Below, one piece after another: positions 45,994 to 58,073 of a DNA stretch of 64,000 nt (position 1 is the stretch's first letter; each line of letters starts with the position of its first letter). Source of the stretch: Bretschneidera sinensis (lineage: Eukaryota > Streptophyta > Magnoliopsida > Brassicales > Akaniaceae); assembly GCA_023935145.1 (NCBI GenBank), contig CM043702.1, forward strand, positions 79,119,320-79,183,319, written 5' to 3'. A model generated the notes under the pieces. It saw only the letters and a list, made by a program, of their open reading frames with translations. It was not told the origin of the DNA and did no database searches. The translations under genes and the position numbers were made by a program.

Positions 45994-46946
45994 TGTTTGA
46001 AATCACCTTGACAAGATGCCTAGATGGTGATCTTCCAAACACCCAAGTCTAGAATGACTTGTAAAGATTTTGAATCGAAAATAGGAACAGAAAATCAAAG
46101 AAAGAAAGAAGACAAGCAATTTGTTATCGAGGTTTGACAATGTGCCTACGTCCCCGTGAGTTCCTCCAAACTCTCTGCACTAAATTAATGGTTCTTTACA
46201 AATACAGTAACCCTTTTCAAGAAGCTCAAGTTCTTGAAGAAACCAAGAAGAGAAGAAAGGAAGAAGATAAGAACTAACAATGCTCTCTATCTAATCTAGA
46301 CTTCTCTCTTTTTACAACCAGCCTCACTACAATGAGTCCCTCTTGTGTTTGATCTTTACACTCTCACACAATTCTCTCTTGTATTATAATTGATCTCAAA
46401 GTATGTCACAAACTTGTGTTGTTCTATATTGTTTTTCTATCTGTGAAAAATGAGGCTAGGGAACCCCTTTTATAGCCATCCACTTCTTAGTCATTCTTGA
46501 GATTCAATCCTCACACTTTGATCATGATTACAACTTAATCATGGCCCTCCATCACTCCTAAGTGGTGTTGTGCCTTTAAACCTTGCACCCACACACCTAA
46601 GAGAGGGTTAAAACTGGCTGTCCATGTGTGCTTTACTTTACCTAGCACCTAGGTGCTCAACAGGGCGCGGTGCGGTGCTGGGCAGAGCCACTTTTCACAC
46701 TCTCTGGGTGGTGCACCGCTGGTGGGGAGCAGTACGGTGCTGGTGTGCTTCAGGAGGCATGCATTCTGGATGATGCGGTGCTAGACTGTGCACGGTGCGG
46801 TGTTGACCATCACCTGTAGTGCGCACACACCTTCAGCTTGTGTTCAGAAGTGCACACACTAGTGCGCCTACCTTTACCTTCATGTGTGTAGTCTTTTGAC
46901 TTGCTTTAATTTAATACTCCAACCTTGTTTTAGACAAATACCAACA
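45994..46946 (-). repeat. B2 5' LTR
   Basis: Plus-strand ends TGTTTGAAATCACC and AAATACCAACA. It is about 60 bp shorter than its partner because of a loss near its outer end (about 46880-46930). The minus TATA box is at 46467-46477. Confidence 0.87.
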
Positions 46947-46951
46947 AAAAT

Positions 46952-47623
46952 CATGATATTCGTCCTATGAAGTTAAGGTGACAACAATAAGAGATATTTC
47001 CATTTGCACCTGGAATTAAGGATCACTCCACTTGCCTCATAGTTTTTCTTGTGGAGCTTCCACATTTGTTGCCTAGATAGCTTATAGCTTCATAACTACA
47101 AACTGCATCAATTACATTTGGCTATAGAGAATAATAATTTGGTCACCAACATCTAAGCAATTATCATATGCATCAGAAACCAAATTGATTCCTAGGCTTA
47201 ACTGGTTATGGGAACCAACATAACAATCACTTAACTTTATGCCATTAGCCAAAATTCATTAATCCAAGCTTCAACAAAACAGAACCAGAGTAATATTCCA
47301 CTCTGTAGCCATCATTTCAAATTTATAAGAACCCCAAAGCCCATAGAGTAGATCACCGGCTGGATTTGAATTGATAACTATAGGTATAAGTTGGTGTATA
47401 GCCTATCTGACATTGATTACTAATATAATGGGAGATACTGCCTTAAAACTCTTTAAAAAAAAGAATCTTACACTTTGATTAACTAACAAAATTAGATACT
47501 TCCCAGCAACCACAAAAGGAGAGGTGATAAAGACAATATTATGTTTATTATTGAAAAAAAAAAGACAATTTCACTTTCATTCAAAGCTACAAAATGCTCC
47601 ATTAGGTATTGTTTTAAGGAAAC
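46952..47623. other. Intergenic stretch, nothing recognised
   Basis: AT-rich sequence without a convincing frame, RNA or repeat. Confidence 0.5.
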
Positions 47624-47678
47624 CAATCATTAATACTTGATCTTAGTCGAAAGGCCGGGAAAGGTATCAATCATCAAT
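47624..47678 (-). pseudogene. U2 snRNA 5'-end fragment with flanking direct repeats
   Basis: Minus-strand bases 47667 to 47635 match the first 33 nt of plant U2 snRNA, starting exactly at nucleotide 1 (ATACCTTTC) and ending at AAGATCAAGT. From memory of the conserved sequence I count three substitutions. It stops just before the branch-site pairing region, so it cannot be functional. The fragment is bounded by 11-bp direct repeats, CAATCATTAAT (47624-47634) and CAATCATCAAT (47668-47678), as expected for a retro-inserted pseudogene truncated at its 3' end. Confidence 0.75.
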
Positions 47679-48198
47679 ATAAGTTATATTGTATTATGGT
47701 TTGTCATGAGAAGCAATCTATTTTTTCAGTTGCTAGGTCATTTTCTACACAAATAGGAATTCTGGCAATATTTTTTTTCTAGTCCCAACTTATTATTACG
47801 TGGTAGAATATACATATATGGCATAAATGACGAAAGGAAGAAATGAATCCTCGAAATATTTTTATGCCTATTTCAGTTTATTGTTTCAAAAAAAATTAAT
47901 AAGGGAAAGGATGATTATTTCAGTAATGATGACATCAACAATCAAACCAATTTTTTTATCCTCGAGCTAGTGAGGATCTTGTCTTCGAAAGGGAAAAAAA
48001 AAAGCTAGCTAGTGAGGATCTTCAGAAAAAGAAAAACGAATATAATAACTACACTAGTAATATTTTCATGATTCAACCATGCCATCTTGTGTTAAATTAA
48101 CATTTGTAGTTTTTACACAAACATCTCATTTGTCAACAAACTCATCTCATATGTATGTGGAAAAAAAAAAAGTTATCCCAGTTCAATTATGTGGTAAG
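47679..48198. other. Intergenic stretch, nothing recognised
   Basis: Very AT-rich, with poly-A runs. No gene seen. Confidence 0.5.
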
Positions 48199-48800
48199 TG
48201 TTGGGATTTTACCTCTAAAATCCACCTACTCAAAATTTAGGTAAAAAAAAAACAACCACAATAATTAAATAGGCAAAACAAACAAAAAGTAAGAACACCA
48301 ATAATTAATATGGTTCGCAACCTCTTTGCCTATATCCACCAACAACTCCACTATTTTATTAATCTTCAACTGCAACTTTAGGAAGAGTAAAGTTTTCAAA
48401 CTCTCACCCAAAGTCACAATACAACAAAAGCTCTTAACCTAACTCTAGTTGTAAGTGCTTTCTCTACTTGACAACCCAAAACCCCAATACACCCAAAGCT
48501 CTCATCCTAACTCTAGTAGTACACCCCTATAGTTTACAATGTATATGGAATTATGAGTGTATCTCAAATCTTCTATGGGACCCCTTTATATAAAAGATAT
48601 TTTCCTAATACTATTAGGAAAAGAATAACAACATCATACTAGACTGCTACTACTTGTACAATCAACAGTCTAACAGGAAATTACTACTATTCCTACTAGA
48701 ATAAACAACTACAAAATAGAAAACAACTTTTTCCAAACCAATTAAAAGTTTTCTTTATAAGAATTGAGCCAAAATCCTAATAGTGAGTGGGCAGCACGGA
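48199..48800 (-). repeat. Possible LTR-like block
   Basis: It starts TGTTGGGATTTTACC and on the minus strand has CTTTTATATAAAGGGG (near 48600-48585), like an LTR core promoter. Two copies of 'cctaactctagt' at about 48437 and 48508 form a partial internal repeat. I could not find a matching right end or target duplication, so it may be a decayed solo LTR or something else. Confidence 0.3.
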
Positions 48801-49929
48801 AAGAACAAGCTAGATGGCTTTCACCTAAATGACATGCAAGAAATACATCCAGATTTTGACATCAACAATCAGTATAAAGATTTGTCATGGACCATGAGAT
48901 AATAATATTAAAAAAGAACCAACATTCTTTCAAGAAGCCACCAGTAACCCAATGAAGTGACTTTGTAATTTACTGAAGCCACATGAACCCTTTATCTTAG
49001 CTTAGCCAAAGATGATGATACTGACCAACAGTGCATTTTGGTCTAGTATTTGTGCATATAGAGCCCAACGTTGTGAGCTGAAGAGAATTTTTATGGTGAA
49101 GAAAGATCATTCCCGAGCATGTTGCAAAAAGTTGTCAATGGAAAGATCTGCCCATGATCGGAATATCATTCCAAAATCAATTCAAACTATGAAGGTAGAT
49201 CGAAAGTGGAAGGACGGTTGCAAGTAAAACATGAATGCGGAACATGACAAGCCAGGAGATCAAAAGTGGAATGACAACCTCATTAAAGAAAAAACAATTG
49301 CCAGCCCAACGAAAAACCCTTAAAAAAAAGGAACCCCGAAAGCCAATCATTACGCCACCACAACTCCTAATAAGAGTATTCAAAAATCAATAATCATTGA
49401 CTCATACAATTAGATTGTAAATACAATACAACAATCATCAAAAGTAGGCACTCAAAACTGAATTTTCTTATACAATAATCACATTTATATAAGTAACAAA
49501 AAGGAAAAAAAATACAATATTGGTACAAGCTTAACTCCAAAGCTTGCATGGCACGCCAATGGCTAGACCAATCAAGCATGTTGAGATCAATTGAAGAAAA
49601 AAAAAAACAAAATTGAAAGTGAAAATTTTGAGAGAATGAGCAAAATAGGGTATTGAATTAAGTTTAGAGAGAAGCAGTTTGAGAAAATAGTGATATCCTT
49701 GGAAACCTAAAGTTTGCTCTCCCTACCTGCCGTAAGAAGTGAAGTGTAAATGCTCTAGGTGTTGCCTTTGTCTTCTTTTTCTCTTTAACTAAGTCGTGCT
49801 ATTTAAGTTAAATTTGGAGCAGAACTTGCGAGGAATTTTTCTTTTTTTGGGAGGGGGGGGAAGGGAATTAGGCAGGGGAAATTCGGAGAAATTTGGTTTA
49901 AAAAAATAACTGAAAAGAAATTTAGATAT
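48801..49929. other. Intergenic stretch, nothing recognised
   Basis: Short open frames only (for example 49012-49227) with no recognised motif. A G-rich run (near 49850-49875) is the only notable composition. Confidence 0.5.
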
Positions 49930-51180
49930 TAATTATCAATAGTTAGTGACCAATGTATTTATAGTGTCATCAAAAATTTCCCTCCATATAAGTGGGAAAA
50001 TTTGGCTCCAAAAATAGTAATACTATTTTGTGTCATTGTTGTATTGCATCACCTAACATTCATCGGTCTTAAATTTCATATCGATTCTCATAATGTCAAG
50101 GTGTGACGAAAATAATTTGTCACTAATTATTTAGTTATATAAGACTTCAAAAATTGTTACAAAATACAAAATCTATTGTTGACGACATACTTTATCACTA
50201 ACAATGTACTAAAGAATTAGAACATTCTATGTTGATTATTGGTGATGATAACAACATGTCATCAAATATTATAGTCATCTGTGATACTAGTATGCTCATC
50301 ACACAATAGAAAATCTTTTATGATTAAAATGGATTATCACCAATATATTTAAAGTATTATAAAAAAAATCACGCCACCCGATTTTATCGAGAGAATTTGG
50401 CTTCACACTTTAACTTTATTTTTGTGACATTATTATACTATCACACAAAATTGAACATAATAAAAATTTGTTTTGGTTTTTAAACTTCCACATGTTAGTG
50501 GTGACGAAAAGAGAGTGTCACCAATTATTTTACTCATGCATGACACAAATGTTGTGTGTCACAAAATACGAACTTTATTAGTGACAATCTATTTTCCTCA
50601 CCAATAATGTAAAAATAAATTAATTTAACTTGCTTTGATTATTGGTGACAAAGCTAGATGTCATAAAAGATGCTAGTAATTTGTAATGCTGACAACACAT
50701 CACGCATTAAAAAAAAAATTAGTGACATAAAGGGATGTATTTAGTGATGATGAAAAGAAAGTGTCACCAATTATTTTACTCATGCAAGGCACAAACACTG
50801 TTCATCCCAAAATATGAACTTCAATAGTGACAATCAATTTTTGGTCGCTAATAATGTATCAATAAATTAACTTAACCTGATTTGATTATTGGATATGAAA
50901 TCTAGACATCATAAAAAATGTCAGTAATCTATTATGCTAGAGATCGCGTCACACATTCAGAAAATTATTAAGCAATATAAAGGGATGTTAGTATTGACGA
51001 AAAGATAGTGTCACAAATTGTTGTACTCATGCATGACACAAAAACTGTTCATCACAAAATATGAATTTTATTATAAATTGTTGGTGACAAAATCTAGATG
51101 TCATAAAAGATGTTAGTAATATGTGACACTAGGCATCGTGTCACACGTTTATAAAATCATTTAGTGACAAACAAATTGTG
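49930..51180. repeat. Degenerate tandem array, unit about 245 bp
   Basis: Repeated modules start near 50103, 50501, 50744 and 50995 at motifs of the form GTGACGAAAAG...GTGTCAC. Each continues through TCATGCATGACACAAA, TAGTGACAATC and GATGTCATAAAAGATG. The first interval is longer (about 400 bp) because it holds an extra block also present at 49930-50100. The many GTGAC/GTCAC inversions resemble subterminal regions of CACTA (En/Spm) transposons, but I see no CACTA ends or transposase. Confidence 0.7.
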
Positions 51181-52699
51181 AGACTCGAGAACTTTCATAC
51201 ACACATGAGTATATCATATAAATATGCACTATATTACTTGCATAAGTAGTGTGTTTAGGGATGGATTGAATTATTATCGATAAAGATAAAATTACTACTT
51301 TTTGGATTTTGTGATGAATTTGAATAGGCAAATGACCATGGTTTAATGTGAAAATTGGCCTCTAAACCTATAATTTTGGTAGATTATGAATTTCTAATTA
51401 GAATCGTAGTTTGAAATCAAGAATATTGAGTTTTTTCTTTGGGCTTTGAATTAGATATTGAATTAAGCTAGAATGATTTTGGTCTTAATGGGCTTAGCCC
51501 ATTAGGGGCTGGGTTATGTGATGCTTGACATGTGTCAAGCATGACAAGGCTTTCTACCTCTTTAGAGAGCAGCTTTGTGGAGCCCATGATCATATCAATA
51601 TATATCTTCAAATAAATCATAAAAGAAAAGGAAAGAGATAAAAGGGACATAGAGGGAGAATGTGGGAGGTTTGAGTGTTGAATATTTTGATTGAAAAATT
51701 TAGAAAACATTCTGTAAAATTCAGTTTGAAGTTCTTTCACAATTGTGGCAAGGTATTTGGTGTTTAACACTTTTACTGGCTAATTTTCTAGAGATTCTGA
51801 AATTTTATGTTAAGGAAGGGTTTCTACCATGAAATATGTTTCTTTATTCTTTAATGAATGAATTATAATTTGAATTCTTGCCAAGAATACCTGCAATCAT
51901 GCCTTGTTATATTTGAAATCATGTAGGTCAAAATTGGATCAAATAGATATAGGATCTGTTATAGGTCTGTATATTATGCTTCCGTTATGAAATGAACTTG
52001 ATGTTTTAACATGTTATAGTTATACATGTCTAGAGATTTTGTACCAAAATTCAGTTTAATTGGATGTCTAGAAGTTAGTCTATCACAAAACTTAATACTA
52101 CTGCGTTATAAAAATCTTAATCTAAGCAGATTTTGTAATTCAAATTTAAGAAAATGTATCTTGACCATTTTAAGACCAAATTAGATTATTCTTAAGTAAA
52201 AGAACACACGTTTGTGTGTTGAAACCAACTGGCACCTATACCTGTTTACCTTGATCACTACCCAACAAACCCCAATATAAAAACCTCTTTAACCCTATTC
52301 CTCTTTTTCCCTACTCCTTTTTTCTGTCTTCCTCCCTTTTATGTTGCAAACCCTACTCAAAATGAGCTTAATTTCTACATCTCTCATGGAGGTTTCAAGA
52401 AATTCCTTCCTTAATCCCCATTTAAACCTAGCTATCCTCCTCTTTCTCATAATTATAGTTATGATTCCTCCTTAATCTCTCTCATATCTAAATCGAGGCT
52501 TAAGCTTTGCATGCTTATTTGATAGAGGCAAAATGATAAGGTCTTTTTGCCGATTCACTACATAACTCACTATTCATTATCTTCGAGATATTCTATATTG
52601 CTTCTAGTATAAGAGAGAGAGATAGTTTTCTCTATGCTCATAGTGAAATGCGATTGGATCTCCCTAATTATGTGACATTGATTTTATTTTTTGATTTGT
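51181..52699. other. Intergenic stretch, nothing recognised
   Basis: AT-rich. Several open frames up to about 100 codons (51468-51770, minus) have no recognised motif. Confidence 0.5.
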
Positions 52700-52990
52700 T
52701 TCATTTTTGATCTATCAATTCGCCTATAAATACTAAAAGGATCTATATATTTGGCAGGGGTTCAAGCTTAGAGAAAAGGGGAAAATTTCTTCAAAAAATT
52801 TAATCCATTTGGAAGAAATCGTAGTTATAGGGTTTTTGTGTTTTGTAAATTTGACAGAAAATAGATAGATTTGGGGTTCTTTGTATCAAGTAGATTGAAG
52901 GCTTCTTGATTCTGATTCCACTGGTAGATTCTTAATCTTTCTGTTTTATCTTATATTGTTGCATATGTTTCTGGCCTTGCATGAAAAAAA
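52700..52990 (+). promoter_or_regulatory. Possible orphan plant promoter and 5' leader
   Basis: CTATAAATA (near 52733) is followed by a purine-rich leader, a T-rich stretch and a GGTAGATTC donor-like site near 52920. This looks like a plant core promoter with a leader intron. The coding part that should follow is absent: the Tat-type LTR begins at about 53069. Weak evidence. Confidence 0.25.
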
Positions 52991-53068
52991 AAAAAATTGA
53001 TGTCTTAGCTTTGCAAAATAAAATATTCTTGATGTGGGCTAATTTTTCCTGCTAATCAAATAGCGACT

Positions 53069-53490
53069 TGTGGCACCCCAAGGTAAGTCCACATATCAAA
53101 AGTACCACTAGTAAACTCATAACATGTGTCCTGTAGTACAAAGGCAATTTCACTCCTAAACCCTAGAACACATGAACCCCAATTGTACATGGACACTCAT
53201 ATCTAAGAAACCATAATCCTACCAGAACAGTCACTTATGAGTTACTTTCCTAAATGGACCCTTATTTTAATAACTATATAAAGGGGGCTCTCATTATCAC
53301 ACATGTGCGCCACAAACGACTCTCACAACCTTATTGCATTTTTTCGTTTTCCACAACAGATTACTAACTTAGGCATTCGAGAGTCCCTTTAGAGGCACAT
53401 CTCCTCTAATCCTTCGATGACTCCTTAGGATTTCATTATTCTTGTGTGCACATATACTTCACAATGCTTACAAGAGCAACGGTCGTATTT
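53069..53490 (+). repeat. Tat-type gypsy 5' LTR
   Basis: It starts TGTGGCACCCC. It holds a TATA box ACTATATAAAGGGG (about 53273-53287) and the 'ctaacttaggcattcgagagtcc' type segment known from Tat/Retand LTRs, and is followed by TTGGC...GCCGTCATCTGTGGGAA, a decayed form of the leader signature TTGGCGCCGTCTGTGGGAA. The outer start is uncertain. Confidence 0.65.
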
Positions 53491-53682
53491 TTGGCATAAA
53501 AAAATTGCCGTCATCTGTGGGAAATCTCCAAAGAAAACTCATCTATTAATGATGTGGACCCAAAGAATGACCAAAAACGTTGTTGCTACTACCGCTACCG
53601 TAGCTGCAATCCAAACTTTGACTAGTCAGGAATTGCTCTTAGTCCTAGTGTCCCATTAATCCTCGAAAACATTGTAACCAAC
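53491..53682 (+). other. Leader of the Tat-type element
   Basis: The sequence between the LTR end and the inserted 2.6 kb LTR. It includes the decayed leader signature near 53490-53522. The gag start should lie around here, but no clean frame remains. Confidence 0.5.
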
Positions 53683-56282
53683 TGTAGAGCCTGGTACCCT
53701 AATTAGAATATTTTAATTTCGAGCTTTAGCTTTGGTGTGTATTTAGTGTACCTGTTCGGGTTTGAAATATAATTATTTCGTACTAGAATTGTGAGAGACT
53801 TGAAAACAATTAATTAAAGTATATTCAAGTAATAAAAACATATTTTAGGGAGAGATTTTAAAATTTTAAAGTGTAGTGGGGGTGTTTTGTGGAAGGAATG
53901 TCAATTGAAGGGGTAACTGTGCAATTAAGGGAGACTTGGGTTACAAATATGATGAGAGTGTGAGATAAATCCATCAAGTACTGGAAGTGTCTAGATTGGC
54001 CGGGAGAGAGGAGAGAAAAAGAGAGAAAAAAAGAGAGGAAAAGACGAGAAGAAGAAAGAGAGGAAAAATGAGAAGAGGAAAAGGAAGGAGATGGGAATTT
54101 CTTATAAATTCTCAAGGCAAAATCTTGTATTTTTTATTTTTTACTCAAGTATGTTTATTAGACCAAATATTTATGAACTTGGAGTTTGCATTCAAAGACT
54201 TTTCTTAAGAAAATTTTTGAAGAAAAAGGGTTTGATTCAAAAAAATAGGTATTTGAACAAAAGTTGTAATTTTTGAGTTTGGGATGTAATTTTTTATGTG
54301 CGTAACATTGATTTTTGTATATATAACTATTAGAAACTTGTATCTTTGAATAATTGAGAATCTTTTAAAATCAAGAAGAAATTTTAGGAAAGATGAGTTT
54401 TCGGAATGATTTTCGTTGAAAAACGGGGATCCAGTTGACTGGAAAATTCACCTGAACCAAACAAGGACTGAACCATTTCATTCAGTCCACTAAATGAAGT
54501 GTTATGTCGATTAAATGAAGGGGGTGAACTCTCTCAGTCGACTGAATCAAACATCTAGTGAACAAGACCATGCTGATTTTTGAAAATTTGATTGTTTCCT
54601 TAGTTTTTTAGTGTGAAAATTTCCCAAAATGATTTTAATGTTTATATACATCTAAAGTATGATTAAAACACCTTTAAAAGTGTTAGTATTCATGAAAAAT
54701 TAAAGTGTTCTTGAGCTTCAAAATAAATAATTTAAAATTGGGCTTAACGACTTGACTTCTTTAGTTTTTGACTTTTGCAAAATGCGCACATAATCCTTTA
54801 ACTGTGTAACTGCCTTTGGAATTCTAGTAATTCAAAAGTTATTGATAATGATAGGATTTAGATGTTGTTTTGTTCCTAGTTGCAAGTGGTGGATAACATT
54901 AAAGGTCGAAGGCAATAATTTGAGGTTTTGTGGAGCTTTTGTCAAGGTGAGTATCACCCTACCCTTAGTAAGCATGAAGGCTAATGAATAAATTAAAGAA
55001 ATAAAGTTATATAAGGATTATAATTAGATTAATAAAACACACTAATTGTACATATAAACTATGTGGTAGGTTTAATTTAATTATACTTTAATGCTAAGAT
55101 TATGAATTGAAACCCTCTGTGTTTGAATGTTGTGTGAATATGTTGGTTGATGAGGATTTGTGATGATTATGACTTGATTGCATTTCATTTCATGCATTGA
55201 AATGGGACTATATGCTAGTGAGGGGAGAGTGATGGATGAGGCTGATAGGTCCCTTCCCACAAGGGGTGTAAGGACACCAAATATATTTGGACGAGTAGGA
55301 CCCGGCACGGATCAAGAGAGGTTCTAAAAAATTGATGATTTGATTGTGAAACGTATCGTTACATTGGGAGACATTCCCTGTGACGACGAGATTAGCCTAG
55401 TGAGGGGAAATGATATAATTATACATTTTATTGCATTGCATTGCATCGCATTGTATTGCATCTTATGGATACATGGTTATGATTGGCCCATGAGAAGTGT
55501 ATGTTATAATTGGCTTATGAGGAGCATGTGTTAAGATTGACCTATGAGGGGCGGGTACTATGATTAGCCCATGAGGGGCGAGTGTTATGATTTAGCCCAT
55601 GAGGGGCACTTGTTATAATTGGCCCGTTAGGGGCATGGGATGTGCTTGGCCTGAAGAAAGGCATTATCTTTATTGTGGAAATAAAAAGTATTGTGATAAA
55701 AAAAATCTCTTTTTTTCTATTGGTCTCATGTTGTTTGGATATATGAAGAGTGGTTTGTGGTATTAAATTAAGAAAATTAGTGAATCTTAGTATTAATGGT
55801 TTTATAATTATATGAGAAATAAACAAAAATATTTGGAGGAAACCTACAAACCATATGTTTCATGTACTTACTAATTAAAAAAATCGCAAGAATGAATGGT
55901 AATAAAAATTATAATTTCCTCCAATGCGATTACTTCTCATTCGGTGTGTCTCACTGAGCTTTTTAGCTCACTCTTTTATTTTTACTAATATTTCAAATAA
56001 ATTCTAGAGGCTTGTCGGTCAAGTTGACAAAAGTTCTAAGTTACGGCCTTCGAAAACGGCATCCTCATCCTTAAGAGTCTTTGACAAGAGAATTAATTTG
56101 GGATTGGGTTTAATTGTAAAAAGTGTTTAGTTATGAATCATGATTATATAAACTTGTGATGTTTTGAATAAATGTTTGTATTCTTGTTGAATTGTGTATG
56201 TTCACATATAGCTCGGGGCGCTCGGAGTTGAAAAGTGATGATTCTTCCTTAGGTAGGGCCCACCCAGAGATGGGTCGTTACA
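53683..56282 (+). mobile_element. 2.6 kb LTR of the solo-LTR family, inserted in the Tat-type element
   Basis: It runs from TGTAGAGCCTGGTACC to GGGTCGTTACA. It is homologous to 719-3909 but about 600 bp shorter. The flanking pentamers CCAAC and CTAGC agree at three of five positions, compatible with a decayed duplication. No coding sequence is inside. It contains a purine (GA) stretch at 54003-54096 and a 27-bp repeat array. It is probably a second solo LTR. Confidence 0.75.
55482..55639 (+). repeat. 27-bp tandem repeat, six copies
   Basis: Units start at 55482, 55509, 55536, 55563, 55590 and 55618 with the consensus ATTGGCCCATGAGGGGC. Looser copies sit in the corresponding part of the solo LTR (about 2960-3180). 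Confidence 0.85.
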
Positions 56283-57300
56283 CTAGCGGAGATCCAACAG
56301 AGTATTCTGAAAAAGTAATAGGAATAGACCCTACAATCTCAATAGGGCAATTCCACCCGTCACCAAAGTCACGTCAATCTAGACACTTAGTCAATAAGGG
56401 GCAATTCAAGAAACTCACCCAGCTGGTGGCTGACCTGGCAAATGGCTCGGGTGGTAAGCCCCTCCCCAACAACATTATATATCACAACGAAGCCCTTGAC
56501 CAGTAAGGTACTAAGACCCTAGCTGAAGTCTTCCACCAACCATTGATTTACTATAAGTTCTTTTCCCCTTTAGCACGAGGTTAAACTTTGGGGCAACTCT
56601 ATAACCTCTAAGAAAAATGCGGACTTAGACAAAAATCTTTAAAAGATGGACAAATGTATAGGGGAAGCCGTCAAACACAGAGGAATGAATCTCTTGGACG
56701 AGATTAATGCATAAGACCTCCCATTCACGTAAAAGATCCTTAATATGCCTCTACCTCAGCACTTCTGAATGACCATCATAAAAGCTTACGGTGGAACAAC
56801 TAACTCCATGGATCACCTCTAGCTCTATAAGGAAACGATGCTCTTGCATCGTCATCCTGACACAGTGTTGTGCCAAGCCTTCCCAGTAAGTCTAGAAAAG
56901 GCCACCAATATCTAATACTCTAATATGAGATCAGGAAGTATCAGCTATTTCAAAGAACTAAGCCGCACATTCGTCATATGCTTCCTCAGTTGCAAGGGAT
57001 CGAAGACGACATCAGAAAGCCTCTTCAACATCCAACAGCAAAAAGTTGAGAAATTTTGAGATTACATCTCTCGTTTTAATGCAGGGGCATAGAAAATTCT
57101 TGACCCTGACCCTAAGAACCAAATCATGGCCTTAAAAAATTACCTCCAGGACCGTGATCTAATCTGTTAGCCTACGAAACCTTGAAGGACCAGCGAAAGA
57201 AAAGACAAGTCTAGGTGGTGTCGATTTCACTGCAATCATCACTGAAAAGTGCCACACACTCAAAGATCAGATAGAATCCCTCATCAATAAAGGTATCTGA
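56283..57300 (+). pseudogene. Tat-type gag, heavily degenerate
   Basis: Gag of a Tat-group gypsy element. Across frames one can read QFKKLTQLVADLANG near 56405, YGGTTNSMDHL near 56785, DTVLCQAFPVSLE near 56865, then SISYFKELSRTFV near 56940, IQQQKVEKF and DYISRFNAGA near 57060-57090. These are in the order of a Retrotrans_gag domain. Frequent stops and frameshifts prevent any product. Confidence 0.72.
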
Positions 57301-57439
57301 AAGAACATACTAGCATCCATGCATACTAAAGGCACGACAGAGACCTATCAAGATGGAGCCCCGAGCACAACCCAAGGCGAAGTTCCAAACAGAGTTCGAG
57401 GAGAGAGATCTCCTATGAAAGACATCCAGAGAATGGCGG

Positions 57440-58073
57440 GGAAGATAGAACCACTACCTAGGCACTATCAAAACAATCTTTGAAGAACTGATTGTCGGTG
57501 GACAATCATTCCTAGCAAAGAAAACCTACAACAGGTTAGTGGTGTCTATCAGAGAGTTGAATAACAAGGAAAAAAATGGAGCGGGAAATCTCTTTCATAT
57601 ACGATGTCCTAGAGAGGCTATAGATGCCCTATGACAATGCAATGGTTGTCCCATTATTCATCAGGAGCTACAACATAGAGAGGATCATTGTTGATAATGG
57701 AAGCTTAGCTGACATCTTATACTATAATGCCTTTAAGAAGATGGTACTCAACAATAACCAACTTAAGCTCGTCACCTACCCTCTATGGGTTCTCCAAAGA
57801 ACTAATGTTTCTAAAAGGTAATTTTTCCTACCATTCACCACCAGAACGATCCTCTAGTAGACTACTATCATGACCACATTCCTAGTCATAACGCACTCAT
57901 ACTCATATAATTCCATCATCCGCAAGTTAAAACAAAATTCCATGAAAGTTTTACTCTCCACCTACCACCTTAAGATGAAATTCCCCACTAAAAGTGGTGT
58001 TGGCGAAGTCTGTGAAATTCAAGCGATGTCCTGCTCATGTTACCTTAGCTCCCTCAAGGACATAAAAAGATGA
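57440..58073 (+). pseudogene. Tat-type aspartic protease region, degenerate
   Basis: The frame 57624-57821 reads RIIVDNGSLADILYYNAF, the usual VDNGSSADILFYDAF protease site of Tat elements. The frame 57870-58073 reads STYHLKMKFPTKSGVGEVCE, the conserved segment just before reverse transcriptase in relatives. The sequence then loses all similarity at a stop (58071); no reverse transcriptase follows. Confidence 0.78.

Larger units (their letters stand above)
41298..46946 (-). mobile_element. Element B2: second deleted Tork-type element of the B subfamily
   Basis: 5,649 bp with the duplication AAAAT at 41293-41297 and 46947-46951. LTRs are 41298-42313 (3') and 45994-46946 (5'). It shares with B1 the gag deletion, the missing reverse transcriptase motif A segment, the RNase H deletion and the 60-bp gag array. 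Yet it sits at an unrelated site in the opposite orientation, so the deleted form was copied and inserted more than once. Confidence 0.9.

Noticed and set aside
54003..54208. Lys/Arg-rich open frame in the 2.6 kb LTR
   Set aside because: It is a translation of the GA-rich purine stretch.
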